Positions 1 to 9,903 are shown, numbered from the stretch's first letter. The stretch is 64,000 nucleotides of DNA from Bacteroidota bacterium (GCA_947470895.1 CANIVF010000007.1:36274-100273), one strand, 5' to 3'. The notes: generated by a model not told the origin, from the sequence alone. Numbers and translations: made by a program.

Positions 1-501
1 GATGAGATAAATTAACACAGAGAGCAATGCGCTTCCAACCAAAGCACCCAATAAATAGCCTTTGAGTTTATCAGCAATAAAAGTTTTAACCGTAGTTTTA
101 TTGAAACCATACTTTTCCTCAATCACGAAAGTACCATACCATTGAAAAGGTATAGTGAGAATATCAGATGTAATAATAATAGAGCCAAAGAAAATGAGAG
201 CCAGGATGATCTCATTCGTAAAGAATGGTCGTAATACACTGTCCACCCAACCGAAGCCTCCAAACACGAGCATGCCCAAGGAAAGAAGAAAACTAAATGC
301 AGCTATGATAAAGGAAAAATGAGTTTGATCCTTTTGATAATCGAGCGACTTTTGATATTTCTCTTTATTATAAAATCCTTCTACCACGATAGGAATATCC
401 TTGCGTTGGGCCTTTAGGTTCAGATAATCCAATAACTGATCGAACAAGTAGATGACAACGGAAATACACAGTATTACCGATAAAATGGTTTCAGGCTTCA
501 T
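1..501 (-). CDS. M48 family (Ste24/CAAX prenyl protease 1-like) metallopeptidase, N-terminal part, runs off the window start
   Basis: Not in ORF track (no stop in window). Reverse translation from ATG at 499-501: MKPETILSVILCISVVIYLFDQLLDYLNLKAQRKDIPIVVEGFYNKEKYQKSLDYQKDQTHFSF...FQWYGTFVIEEKYGFNKTTVKTFIADKLKG; 'EEKYGFNKTT' and the membrane segments match the Ste24 N-terminal domain. Confidence 0.85.
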   Translation of the reverse strand, partial: MKPETILSVILCISVVIYLFDQLLDYLNLKAQRKDIPIVVEGFYNKEKYQKSLDYQKDQTHFSFIIAAFSFLLSLGMLVFGGFGWVDSVLRPFFTNEIILALIFFGSIIITSDILTIPFQWYGTFVIEEKYGFNKTTVKTFIADKLKGYLLGALVGSALLSVLIYLI

Positions 502-507
502 AAGTAA

Positions 508-1842
508 TTAGTTCTTGAGGAGGTTCTTAATGGCCTCAGTAGTTTTTTCAAAGTTAAAATCGGTCAGTACGGTTTTAAAATTCTCCTTCACGGCATCGTT
601 CATCAAATTTCCAATGCTTCCCTCATGGGTATGGTCAACTTGGGTTGAATAGGTGAACTTATTTTGTTCAATATCCATCCCTATTTTTTTATACGCATCC
701 CGGAATGGCATGCCCGACAAAACTAATTTGTTGACTTCCTCTACACTAAACAAGTATTTATATTTTTCATCGCTCAGGATATTCTCTTTTACCTGAATGG
801 CTGAGATCATCAGATGCGTCATACGTAGACAATCTTTCAAAGTGCCAATTGCTGGAAACAGTTTCTCCTTCAATAATTGTAAATCGCGATGGTAGCCGGA
901 CGGAAGATTGGCAGTGAGCAACGTAAGTTCATTGGGTAACGCTTGTAATTCACTACACTTCGCACGTATCAATTCAAATACATCAGGATTTTTTTTATGA
1001 GGCATGATGCTTGAACCCGTAGTCAATTCATCCGGAAAGGAAATGAAGCTGAAATTCTGGTTTAAGAATAGGGTGGCGTCCATGGCCAACTTGCCCAGTG
1101 ATGAGGCCACATTACTCATGGCTTGTGCCATAATACGTTCAGTTTTACCGCGGCCCATTTGTGCATACACCACATTGTAATTCAAATCAGCAAATCCAAG
1201 TAACCTTGTGGTCAAGGTTCGGTTAAGTGGGAACGATGAACCATAACCGGCTGCGGATCCCAACGGGTTTTTATTTATAATCCGGTAAGCTGACTGTAAC
1301 GTAATGGTATCATCCATCAAACTTTCCGCATAGGCACCAAACCATAATCCAAACGAAGAAGGCATGGCTAATTGCAAGTGTGTGTAACCGGGCAAAAGTT
1401 TGTCTTTGTGTTCTTCGCTTTTGAAAATCAGTAATTCAAAGAGCGATTTTATTTGATAGACTAAATCTTCAATTTCATTTCTAAGATAAAGTTTTATATC
1501 CACCAGGACCTGATCGTTGCGCGATCGGCCACTGTGTATTTTCTTTCCCACATCTCCTAACTTCCTGGTGAGTAGTAGTTCTACTTGCGAGTGAATGTCT
1601 TCAACGCCATCCTCGATTTTAAAATCGCCAGAAATGATTTGATTATAAATCTTTTTTAGCTCGAGGCTCAGCAAGGCAAGTTCTTCTTTCGTGAGCAAGG
1701 CAATGGACTCCAGCATGGTAATGTGGGCCAGAGAACCGAGTACATCAAACGGAGCTAAATGCAAATCCAATACATTATCTTGCCCGGTAGTGAAGTCGGT
1801 TACTTCTTTAAGTGATTCCTTGTCTTTTGTCCAGAGTTTCAT
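508..1842 (-). CDS. argH: argininosuccinate lyase
   Basis: 444 aa; GSSIMPHKKNPDVFELIRAK signature, HSGRSRNDQV. Confidence 0.96.
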   Translation of the reverse strand: MKLWTKDKESLKEVTDFTTGQDNVLDLHLAPFDVLGSLAHITMLESIALLTKEELALLSLELKKIYNQIISGDFKIEDGVEDIHSQVELLLTRKLGDVGKKIHSGRSRNDQVLVDIKLYLRNEIEDLVYQIKSLFELLIFKSEEHKDKLLPGYTHLQLAMPSSFGLWFGAYAESLMDDTITLQSAYRIINKNPLGSAAGYGSSFPLNRTLTTRLLGFADLNYNVVYAQMGRGKTERIMAQAMSNVASSLGKLAMDATLFLNQNFSFISFPDELTTGSSIMPHKKNPDVFELIRAKCSELQALPNELTLLTANLPSGYHRDLQLLKEKLFPAIGTLKDCLRMTHLMISAIQVKENILSDEKYKYLFSVEEVNKLVLSGMPFRDAYKKIGMDIEQNKFTYSTQVDHTHEGSIGNLMNDAVKENFKTVLTDFNFEKTTEAIKNLLKN

Positions 1843-1887
1843 ATTTGATTTCCGGTTACAAGTTACCTGATGCCGGTCAGTTTTGTC

Positions 1888-2463
1888 TTATAAAATATTG
1901 TGAAGTTTCAGGTATTGCAGCAGTATGATCGTTTTCCCGTCTTTGATTTCACCTGTTTCTATCATCTGCCCTGCTTTTTCAAAAGGCAACTCAAGTACTT
2001 CGATGTCTTCGTTTTCACCAACGCCTCCACCTACCGAGGTTTTCATTTCTCGGGAATATTCGGCAATGAAAAAATATAATATCTCCGTTACCGATCCGGG
2101 CGACATATACGCCTGAAAGATCTTCTTTACTTCGCGGACGGTAAATCCTGTTTCTTCTTCCGTTTCTCTGCGTATGCAGTCTTCCGCGTTATCAAAATCA
2201 AGAAGTCCTGCACAGGCCTCTATGAGCATGCCTTCAGCGTTTCCATTGATATAAGTGGATAATCGAAACTGCCTGGTGAGAATGACGGTTTTATTTTCTT
2301 TATTATAAAGCAGAATTGTGGCTCCATTGCCACGATCATACGACTCTCTATTTTGTTGAGTCCAGTTTCCATTCTTTAACAAAAGATCAAACGTTATTTT
2401 TTTTAACGTGTACCAATTGTAAGAAAGGACTTCTGTTTTTAAAATGCGTACATGATCGCTCAT
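1888..2463 (-). CDS. nudK: NUDIX hydrolase, GDP-mannose pyrophosphatase-like (NudK type)
   Basis: Nudix box [22 protein letters not shown]; overlaps the argE stop by 4 bp. Confidence 0.8.
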   Translation of the reverse strand: MSDHVRILKTEVLSYNWYTLKKITFDLLLKNGNWTQQNRESYDRGNGATILLYNKENKTVILTRQFRLSTYINGNAEGMLIEACAGLLDFDNAEDCIRRETEEETGFTVREVKKIFQAYMSPGSVTEILYFFIAEYSREMKTSVGGGVGENEDIEVLELPFEKAGQMIETGEIKDGKTIILLQYLKLHNIL

Positions 2464-3521
2464 TGTATTATTCTTTCGAGAAGTGAAATGTAAGAATCAA
2501 TTCCTTCTTCTATTTCGTGAACAAAGATAAATTCATCGGCACTGTGCGAACGAGCAGAATCTCCCGGGCCCATCTTGATAGAAGCGGTTGGGATCAATGC
2601 CTGATCGGACGTAGTTGGAGAACCATAAAGATTTTTACCTAGCGATTTTCCGGCTACGACAAGAGGATGATTATCCGGCACACCTGACGATCTCAATCGC
2701 AGAGATCGTGGTATCACTTCGCACGAAACGTTTTTATTAATGATATCGAGTACTTCTTCGAGTGTGTATGCATCCGTTACACGCACATCTACCGTAAATT
2801 TACATTCAGGCGGAACTTGATTATGGGCTTGTCCTGCCTGAATTACCGTTACAGACATTTTTATACTGCCTAACGAGTCAGATATTTTTGAAAACTGATA
2901 GGTGCGAAACCATTCAATGTCTTGCAACGCCTTGTAAATGGCATTCACACCTTCTTCTCGCGCAGCATGACCAGCTTTACCTTTAGCAATACAATCCAGT
3001 ACAAATAAACCTTTTTCGGCAACAGCTATATCCGTTAGGGTTGGCTCACCCACAATCGCAAAATCAATTTTTGGAAGATCATTCCAAATGAGTTCAATAC
3101 CATTCGTTCCAGAAATTTCTTCTTCTGCGGTGGCAGCGATCACTAAATTATATTTCAGATTCTGTACTTGATAGAAGTAGAAGAATGTCATGATCAATGA
3201 CACTAATGGTCCACCAGCATCGTTGCTTCCTAGTCCATAAAGTTTTCCATCTTCAATATCTCCAGAGAATGGATTGCGCGTGTATCCAGGATTTGGTTTT
3301 ACCGTGTCGTGATGGGAGTTAAGTAGGATGGTTGGTTTGGCAGGATCAAAGAATTTGTTTTTTGCCCACACATTGTTTCCTTTTCGATTTGCCTCCATAC
3401 CATGATACTTGAAAAAACTCATGAGCAAGTTGGCAGTCTTTTCTTCTTCCTTGCTAAAAGAAGGAATAGAAATCAATTGCTGTAACAAGCCTGAAGCGAT
3501 ATGGGGCAAGTGCTCCTTCAT
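2460..3521 (-). CDS. argE: M20 family N-acyl-ornithine deacylase (acetyl/succinyl-ornithine)
   Basis: M20 motifs [29 protein letters not shown], within arg operon. Confidence 0.88.
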   Translation of the reverse strand: MKEHLPHIASGLLQQLISIPSFSKEEEKTANLLMSFFKYHGMEANRKGNNVWAKNKFFDPAKPTILLNSHHDTVKPNPGYTRNPFSGDIEDGKLYGLGSNDAGGPLVSLIMTFFYFYQVQNLKYNLVIAATAEEEISGTNGIELIWNDLPKIDFAIVGEPTLTDIAVAEKGLFVLDCIAKGKAGHAAREEGVNAIYKALQDIEWFRTYQFSKISDSLGSIKMSVTVIQAGQAHNQVPPECKFTVDVRVTDAYTLEEVLDIINKNVSCEVIPRSLRLRSSGVPDNHPLVVAGKSLGKNLYGSPTTSDQALIPTASIKMGPGDSARSHSADEFIFVHEIEEGIDSYISLLERIIQ

Positions 3522-4309
3522 GATTGTGTGATCAGTGTGCCTTTGGTATCGTAGCCCATGTTTGCCAACAGGTTGGTGTGCTCGCCAATTAATACTTCTT
3601 TCACTCCTGATTGAATGGCACTGAATGCATTTTCAAGTTTCGGTAAAATGCCATCATGAAAAGAACCCTTCGCCAATAACTCCTTATATAACGAATGATT
3701 AAGATTACGAATAACAGAGTCTTCTTTATTCACATCGGTAAGCACGCCTTGTTTTTCAAAACAGAAAATCAAACGCACATCAAAGTGCTTACTTAGGGAA
3801 ATCGCTAGCACCGATGCAATCGTATCAGCATTGGTATTTAACATGACTCCGTTTGCATGAGTTAGCGGAGCGAAAATAGGAATGACATTTTGTTTCAATA
3901 AAAAATACAACAACGTGCTGTTCACACTATCCGGGGTAATGTCCCCTACCAAACCATAATCTACTTCTCCTACAGGACGCTTCACTGCTTTGATCAGGTT
4001 ACCATCGGCACCCGTAACGCCCATGGCGTTGCAATGATCCGCTTGAAGGGCAGCCACGATTTGCTTATTCACCAAACCACCATAGACCATCGTGACAAGA
4101 TCAAGTGTTTGAGCATCGGTGATTCTTCTTCCTTTGGCATAATGGGATTCAATGCCAAGCTGTTCTCCTAGCTTGGTTGCAATCTTACCACCACCATGAA
4201 TCAATATCTTGGGTGCCTGAATGGTTGCAAAGTCTTTTAAGAAACTCTTTAACGATTTTTCTTCGTCCAATACATTGCCACCGATTTTTATGATGTATAA
4301 TTTGTTCAT
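3518..4309 (-). CDS. argB: N-acyl-glutamate kinase
   Basis: YIIKIGGNVLDEE, ILIHGGGK; start moved to ATG at 4309 (MNKLYIIKIGG) rather than the ORF-track start at 4342. Confidence 0.93.
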   Translation of the reverse strand: MNKLYIIKIGGNVLDEEKSLKSFLKDFATIQAPKILIHGGGKIATKLGEQLGIESHYAKGRRITDAQTLDLVTMVYGGLVNKQIVAALQADHCNAMGVTGADGNLIKAVKRPVGEVDYGLVGDITPDSVNSTLLYFLLKQNVIPIFAPLTHANGVMLNTNADTIASVLAISLSKHFDVRLIFCFEKQGVLTDVNKEDSVIRNLNHSLYKELLAKGSFHDGILPKLENAFSAIQSGVKEVLIGEHTNLLANMGYDTKGTLITQS

Positions 4310-4366
4310 ATAAAATTTAAATTGACAAAGTACAATTGGCAATAAAATTTACCTACTGCATTTTGC

Positions 4367-5326
4367 CTATTGCTTACTGGATTTAAGTAGTTCTGCCAAT
4401 ACAGCCTGTGCTGCCCACACCCGGTTGCCCGCCTGTTGCGTTACTATGCTGCTTGTGCCATCTAATATTTCATCGCTAAGTTCTACATTTCTTCTTACTG
4501 GCAGGCAATGCATCACTTTTGCGTTGTTTGTCGTGGCAAGTTTTTCGTTGGTCAGCATCCACTCAGGATCATTGCAATAAATTTTCCCGTAGTCGGTGTA
4601 GGTGCTCCAGTTTTTTATGTACACGAAATCAGCATCTTTTAAGGCTGCGTCCTGATCGTGTGTAATCGTTGCGCCTTTTGTAAATTTACTATCCAACTCG
4701 TAATCTTCAGGATGAGTGATGACGAAGTCGGCCCCACCCCAGGCATTAAGCCATTGGGAAAAACTATTGGCAACACATTGCGGCAATGCTTTTACGTGTG
4801 GTGCCCAGGTTAGTACAATTTTTGGTTTTCTTTTTTCTTTGAAGGCTTCCTTTATCGTAATGATATCAGTAAGACTTTGCAAAGGATGCAAGGTTGCGCT
4901 CTCCAAACTTAATAAAGGAACGCCAGCGTATTTGATAAATTGATTGATGTATAACTCACTATAATCGTCCTCTTTATTTTTCAAAGAAGGGAAGGTGCGA
5001 ACCCCAAGAATATCGAAATACTTTCCGAGTACAGGTGCAGCTTCTTTCACGTGCTCTACAGTAGTGCCGCTCATGATGGCCTCATCTTCAAATTCGAGTG
5101 TCCAACCATCTTGCCCAACGTTGAATACGATGGCATCCATGCCTAGATTCTTAGCAGCTATTTGTGTGCTGATGCGTGTGCGCATGCTTGGATTGAGAAA
5201 GAGCATCCCCAATCTTTTGTTATGACCTAGCGCAGCGTCTTTAAATGGATTGTCTTTGTATGCCAATGCGTTCTCAACCAGTTGTGGCAAATTGGATACT
5301 TCGTTTACAGAAAGAAAATGCTTCAT
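4367..5326 (-). CDS. argF': N-acyl-ornithine carbamoyltransferase (ArgF'-type, probably N-succinyl)
   Basis: FLNPSMRTRISTQIAAKNLGM carbamoyl-phosphate motif, MHCLPVRRNVELSDE; resembles Bacteroides succinylornithine transcarbamylase. Confidence 0.9.
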   Translation of the reverse strand: MKHFLSVNEVSNLPQLVENALAYKDNPFKDAALGHNKRLGMLFLNPSMRTRISTQIAAKNLGMDAIVFNVGQDGWTLEFEDEAIMSGTTVEHVKEAAPVLGKYFDILGVRTFPSLKNKEDDYSELYINQFIKYAGVPLLSLESATLHPLQSLTDIITIKEAFKEKRKPKIVLTWAPHVKALPQCVANSFSQWLNAWGGADFVITHPEDYELDSKFTKGATITHDQDAALKDADFVYIKNWSTYTDYGKIYCNDPEWMLTNEKLATTNNAKVMHCLPVRRNVELSDEILDGTSSIVTQQAGNRVWAAQAVLAELLKSSKQ

Positions 5327-6459
5327 GATAACGCGGGCTTTTTTAGTTCTACAGAAAGGGCCTCCAAAAGAATATCGGCTTCGGGCCTGGTTAAAGCTAA
5401 TGAAGGAAGAAGTCGCACGGTGTTCGGTTTGGCTTCACCGGTAAATATATGGTGTTTGAATAATAAATCTTTTCTTAAGTTAGCCAAGGAATCGGGCAAG
5501 TCAAATCCGATCATCAAGCCTCTGCCGCGCACTTCCTGTATGGAAGCAAACGAACAGAGTTGCTCCATCCAGTAATTTCCTAATATGACAGCATTGGTCA
5601 TCAGGTCTTCTTCTTCAATTACCTCCAGCACTGACAAGGTGGCTGCGCATGCTAAGTAGTTTCCACCAAACGTAGTCCCTAACATACCACTCCATGGTTT
5701 GATATCAGGATGAATCAATAGACCACCAACAGGAAATCCATTACCCATTCCTTTAGCGATGGTAATCAAATCAGCTTCAATGCCTGCATACTGATGAGCA
5801 AAGAATTTTCCAGAACGACCGTATCCGGATTGAACTTCATCAAGAATGAGTAATGCTCCAACTTTTTTACACTGGACAGAAAGAAATCTCAAAAAAGAAT
5901 CATCTGGCAATTGAATTCCACCAACACCTTGTATGCCTTCGATGATGACAGCGGCAATGTCTTTATTGATGGCTTCCGCCAATGCTTTTTCATCATTCAA
6001 AGGAAGAAAGATAATGTCATGGCCTGCATTAAAGGGAGCAACAATCTTTGGATTGTCTGTTGCGGCTACAGCGCCAGAAGTTCTTCCGTGAAACGCTTTC
6101 TTAAAAGCGATCACCTTTTTTCTACCCGTAATGAATGATGCAAGTTTCAAAGCATTCTCGTTGGCTTCAGCACCAGAATTGCAAAGAAAAAATTGATGGT
6201 TAGGGTATCCTGAAAGCTCTCCCAGTTTTTCAGCTAGCTTTTCCTGCATCGAGTTTTTTACACTGTTCGAATAGAAACTGATTTTATCCAACTGACTTTT
6301 CAGTGCTTCTACAAAATGTGGATGATTGTGACCAATAGAAATTACGGCATGACCTCCATATAAGTCTAAATATTTTTTTCCTTCACTATCCCAAAGCCAG
6401 GAGCCAGTAGCTTTTACTGGTTCGATGGGGAACAGTGGATAAACATCAAATAACTTCAT
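5323..6459 (-). CDS. argD: acyl-ornithine aminotransferase
   Basis: Class III PLP aminotransferase; LILDEVQSGYGRSGKFFAHQ, ITIAKGMGNGFPVGG. Confidence 0.93.
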   Translation of the reverse strand: MKLFDVYPLFPIEPVKATGSWLWDSEGKKYLDLYGGHAVISIGHNHPHFVEALKSQLDKISFYSNSVKNSMQEKLAEKLGELSGYPNHQFFLCNSGAEANENALKLASFITGRKKVIAFKKAFHGRTSGAVAATDNPKIVAPFNAGHDIIFLPLNDEKALAEAINKDIAAVIIEGIQGVGGIQLPDDSFLRFLSVQCKKVGALLILDEVQSGYGRSGKFFAHQYAGIEADLITIAKGMGNGFPVGGLLIHPDIKPWSGMLGTTFGGNYLACAATLSVLEVIEEEDLMTNAVILGNYWMEQLCSFASIQEVRGRGLMIGFDLPDSLANLRKDLLFKHHIFTGEAKPNTVRLLPSLALTRPEADILLEALSVELKKPALS

Positions 6460-6522
6460 CGTACATATTCAAAAGTGAAAATTGAATTAATTGCCTACTG
6501 CTGATTGCCTACTCCCTGCTTT

Positions 6523-7500
6523 TTAAAAAACGGTGCTCTTCAGCCTCAAACCCTCTCTCTCATCAAAACCAAACATCAAGTTCATGTTCTGTACGGCTTG
6601 TCCACTGGCACCTTTCAAAAGATTATCAGTGATCGAATGAATCGCTAGTTTGTTTCCTACTTTCTCCAAATGGATCAAGCACTTGTTGGTATTCACCACT
6701 TGTTTTAAGTCGATCATCTCATCGATCACGTGAGTGAACGGATGGCTTGCATAATATTCTTTATAGAGTTCGTTCGCTTCTTCAACACTCAGCGAGCATT
6801 CCAATACAGAAGTAACAAAGATACCACGCGTGAAATCTCCGCGCCAAGGCACAAAGTTGACTGACCCTGAAAAATTGGCTTGAAGGCTTTTGAGTGTTTG
6901 ATTGATCTCACCCAAATGCTGATGGGTTAATGTTTTGTAAGCAGAAACATTATTTGCTCGCCATGTAAAGTGTGTCGTGTCTTGTAGTTTTTGCCCGGCA
7001 CCAGTTGATCCTGTGATTCCTGTAGTATGTACTTCTTTGAGTAAGCCTGCTTTCGCTAAGGGTAGTAATCCCAGTTGAATGGTGGTAGCAAAGCAACCTG
7101 GGTTGGCAATACTTTGTGCTGACTTAATTTTCTCGCGTTGATATTCAGGAAGCCCATAAACAAACTCACGATAGCCTGCAGTGTCACCTAATCTGAAATC
7201 ATTTCCAAGATCGATCATGCGGGTTGATGAAGTAAAATTATTTTCGCTCAATAGTTTTTTACTTTCTCCGTGACTTAAGCAAAGAAAAAGAACATCTACT
7301 GGTTGATTAAAATCGGAAGTATAAATTAAATCGGTTTCACTAATTAAATCTGCATGAGTTGCAGTTACGGGTTTGCCCGCCTGACTTCTACTTTGCACAA
7401 AAGCAACTTTAACATGAGGATGAAGGAGAAGAAGACGCAACGTTTCTCCTCCGGTATATCCTGCTCCACCGATAATGCCTGCATTTATTTGTTTTGCCAT
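6523..7500 (-). CDS. argC: N-acyl-gamma-glutamyl-phosphate reductase
   Basis: GIIGGAGYTGGETLRLL, NPGCFATTIQLGLLPL. Confidence 0.95.
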   Translation of the reverse strand: MAKQINAGIIGGAGYTGGETLRLLLLHPHVKVAFVQSRSQAGKPVTATHADLISETDLIYTSDFNQPVDVLFLCLSHGESKKLLSENNFTSSTRMIDLGNDFRLGDTAGYREFVYGLPEYQREKIKSAQSIANPGCFATTIQLGLLPLAKAGLLKEVHTTGITGSTGAGQKLQDTTHFTWRANNVSAYKTLTHQHLGEINQTLKSLQANFSGSVNFVPWRGDFTRGIFVTSVLECSLSVEEANELYKEYYASHPFTHVIDEMIDLKQVVNTNKCLIHLEKVGNKLAIHSITDNLLKGASGQAVQNMNLMFGFDEREGLRLKSTVF

Positions 7501-7572
7501 ATTTTATTAAGCTAAAAGCTAAAAGCATAAAGCTCAAAGCTTTTGTCATGACTTAAATTAGCTTTAAGCTTT

Positions 7573-8775
7573 CTACTTTTGGCTTTCCGATTCATTTTTC
7601 ACTTGATGATATATCGCCACCTGATTTCCGAAGATTTTGGTAAAACCTTTCACATCATCGGCCGTCCAGCCTAAATTCATCTCACCGTACTTGCCAAATT
7701 TGGCCGACATTAAATCGTATTTGCTTTCTATGCCATTAATCTGGAATCGGTAAGGATGTAGCGTAAGGGAAACTTCACCGCTTACATTTTGTTGTGAACT
7801 GGTGAGGAATGCTTCCATGTCGCGCATGATGGGATCGAGGTATTGGCCTTCGTGCAACCAGTTGCCATAGAATTGAGCTAACTGATCTTTCCAACTCATT
7901 TGCCATTTAGTGAGCACGTGTTTCTCTAAGGCGTGATGTGCTTTAATGATCAAGACCGGAGCAGCTGCTTCAAAGCCAACACGGCCTTTTATGCCAATGA
8001 TCGTATCACCCACATGAATGTCACGACCAATCCCATAAGGACCAGCGATAGTTTGCAGATAATGAATGGCATCGACCGAATGCGAAAATGATTTTCCATT
8101 CACCGTCTTCAGTTCACCTTTTTCAAATCCAAGCTTCACTTCTTCGCTACCTTGTTTTGTCATTGGTGTTGGCCAAGCTTCTTCAGGTAATTGACCTAAT
8201 GAATTCAGCGTTTCTCTTCCTCCCACGGAAGTCCCCCAGATGCCTTTATTAATAGAGTACTTGGCTTTCTCAAAATTGAAAACAACACCTTTTGATTTCA
8301 GGTATTCAATTTCTGCTTCGCGACTTAGTTTCAGATCGCGAATGGGCGTAATGATTTCTGTGCCCGGAGCAAGAATCTGAATGATCATGTCGAAGCGCAC
8401 CTGGTCGTTGCCGGCAGCTGTGCTTCCGTGTGCTACGGCATCTGCTTTTATTTCTTTCGCATAGCGTGCTGCTGCCAATGCTTGCGACATGCGCTCGGCA
8501 CTCACACTCAATGGATAGGTTCCATTTTTCAACACATTACCAAATACGAGAAAGCGTATTACTTTTTCGTAATAGTTACGGGTTTCATCTACGGTGATAT
8601 GCGATGCAACACCTAAACTCAGTGCGCGCTTCTCTATATCCTTTACTTCTTCTGCATTAAAACCTCCGGTGTTCACGGTGATCGTGTGAACTTCGTAGCC
8701 CAGGTCTTTTGATAAATAAATGGCGCAGTAGGAAGTATCTAATCCTCCGCTAAATGCTAAAACAACTTTCTTCAT
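7573..8775 (-). CDS. argG: argininosuccinate synthase
   Basis: KKVVLAFSGGLDTSYCAIYL, AHGSTAAGNDQVRF. Confidence 0.96.
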   Translation of the reverse strand: MKKVVLAFSGGLDTSYCAIYLSKDLGYEVHTITVNTGGFNAEEVKDIEKRALSLGVASHITVDETRNYYEKVIRFLVFGNVLKNGTYPLSVSAERMSQALAAARYAKEIKADAVAHGSTAAGNDQVRFDMIIQILAPGTEIITPIRDLKLSREAEIEYLKSKGVVFNFEKAKYSINKGIWGTSVGGRETLNSLGQLPEEAWPTPMTKQGSEEVKLGFEKGELKTVNGKSFSHSVDAIHYLQTIAGPYGIGRDIHVGDTIIGIKGRVGFEAAAPVLIIKAHHALEKHVLTKWQMSWKDQLAQFYGNWLHEGQYLDPIMRDMEAFLTSSQQNVSGEVSLTLHPYRFQINGIESKYDLMSAKFGKYGEMNLGWTADDVKGFTKIFGNQVAIYHQVKNESESQK

Positions 8776-8788
8776 CGATAATTATGGA

Positions 8789-9535
8789 TTACCAGAAAAA
8801 TAAAAAACTTAACATCGAAGACTTCTTTCCTTCATCGCCCTCTTTTTTCTTCCATCCTTTCAACAGGACGAACTGTTTGAATTGCACCCAGCGCTCAAAC
8901 AACTTGAAGTTTCCGGCAAACTCGCGCTTGCGGTGGTGCTCCAGATCTCCTTCAGGAGTAACCACTGTTTTAGCAAGCTCGGCTTTTTTCCTGGCATCTT
9001 CTACCGGATCGAAAAGCATGGCGGTGCACATACAGTTCTTGCGCCCCTTGCTCATAAGTATTTCAAAGTTCACACAACTGCGGCAACCTTTCCAGAATTC
9101 CTCATCGGTAGTCAGCTCTGAATAGGTAACAGGTTCGTAGCCAAGTTCTGAATTGATTTTCATTACTGCTAAGCCGGTTGTTAATCCAAAAATTTTAGCA
9201 TTGGGATATTTCTTGCGCGACAGTTCAAACACCTTGCGTTTGATTTGAGTAGCGACTCCTGATTTCCGAAATCCAGGCGATACGATGAGGCCTGAGTTGG
9301 CCACATAGTTTTCAAGTTCCCAGGCTTCAATATAACAAAAGCCTACCCATGTATCATCCGGTGTAACGGCAATCACGGCTTTGCCTTCTTCTATTTTCAT
9401 TTTGATGTAATCAGGCGAGCGTTTGGCAATACCGGTGCCTCTGGCTTTCGCAGATTCTGCCATCTCGTTCGTGATGGTTTCAGCGTAATGAGCGTCTGCA
9501 GCCGTAGCTGCTCTGACAATTATATTTTGATTCAA
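8789..9535 (-). CDS. GNAT-family N-acyltransferase, putative first step of arginine biosynthesis (argA-like)
   Basis: GNAT fold residues (AVTPDDTWVGFCYIEAWELENYVANSGLIVSPGFRKSGVATQIKRKVFEL), first gene of the arg operon; start codon is TTG (9533-9535). Confidence 0.82.
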   Translation of the reverse strand: MNQNIIVRAATAADAHYAETITNEMAESAKARGTGIAKRSPDYIKMKIEEGKAVIAVTPDDTWVGFCYIEAWELENYVANSGLIVSPGFRKSGVATQIKRKVFELSRKKYPNAKIFGLTTGLAVMKINSELGYEPVTYSELTTDEEFWKGCRSCVNFEILMSKGRKNCMCTAMLFDPVEDARKKAELAKTVVTPEGDLEHHRKREFAGNFKLFERWVQFKQFVLLKGWKKKEGDEGKKSSMLSFLFFW

Positions 9536-9544
9536 TGTAATTCT

Positions 9545-9800
9545 GAGTTTAAATAAATGATCTGATAGAAATGCATTAAAAGCACTTCAGGCGTGACCTG
9601 CCTTGCAGATCCGCCATACGTATGTTAGTAAGAAAGGTATCAGATTCTGATTTGCCTTCGGAAGCTCTTGAACCCCGGTCGGGGTGAGAGTTCGTTGCAA
9701 ATGAGCGTTATTGCCGGGATGGCAAAGCTGATTGTGGAGTCAGCGGGCTCAAAAGGGGCAAGTGTTGTTTTCAAGTTCAGTTGTTGCGTTTAAATCGTCA
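9545..9800 (-). ncRNA. candidate structured 5' leader RNA of the arginine operon
   Basis: Consecutive inverted repeats at 9590-9615, 9639-9651, 9672-9685, 9711-9725 and 9727-9744 directly upstream of the first arg gene; non-coding and less AT-rich than the 9800-9900 promoter block. Confidence 0.45.
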
Positions 9801-9903
9801 GATAAAATGCATCATAATTTTTTACAAAAATAATGTATAAAAAAATGAATATTTCAATTGTTAGTTCATTTTTATAAAAGTTTTTTGAAGGAGCAACTCA
9901 CGG

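Noticed and set aside
4716-5575. Plus-strand ORFs antisense to argF' and argD
   Set aside because: Overlap strongly supported enzymes on the other strand; no homology recognised.
8754-9125. Plus-strand ORFs of 123 and 79 aa opposite the GNAT gene
   Set aside because: Antisense to a confident CDS, no recognisable domain, skewed composition; typical shadow ORFs.
9536-9800. tRNA or a standard riboswitch in the arg leader
   Set aside because: No cloverleaf or CCA-type arms and no match I can recall to known riboswitch core motifs; kept only as an unclassified structured leader.
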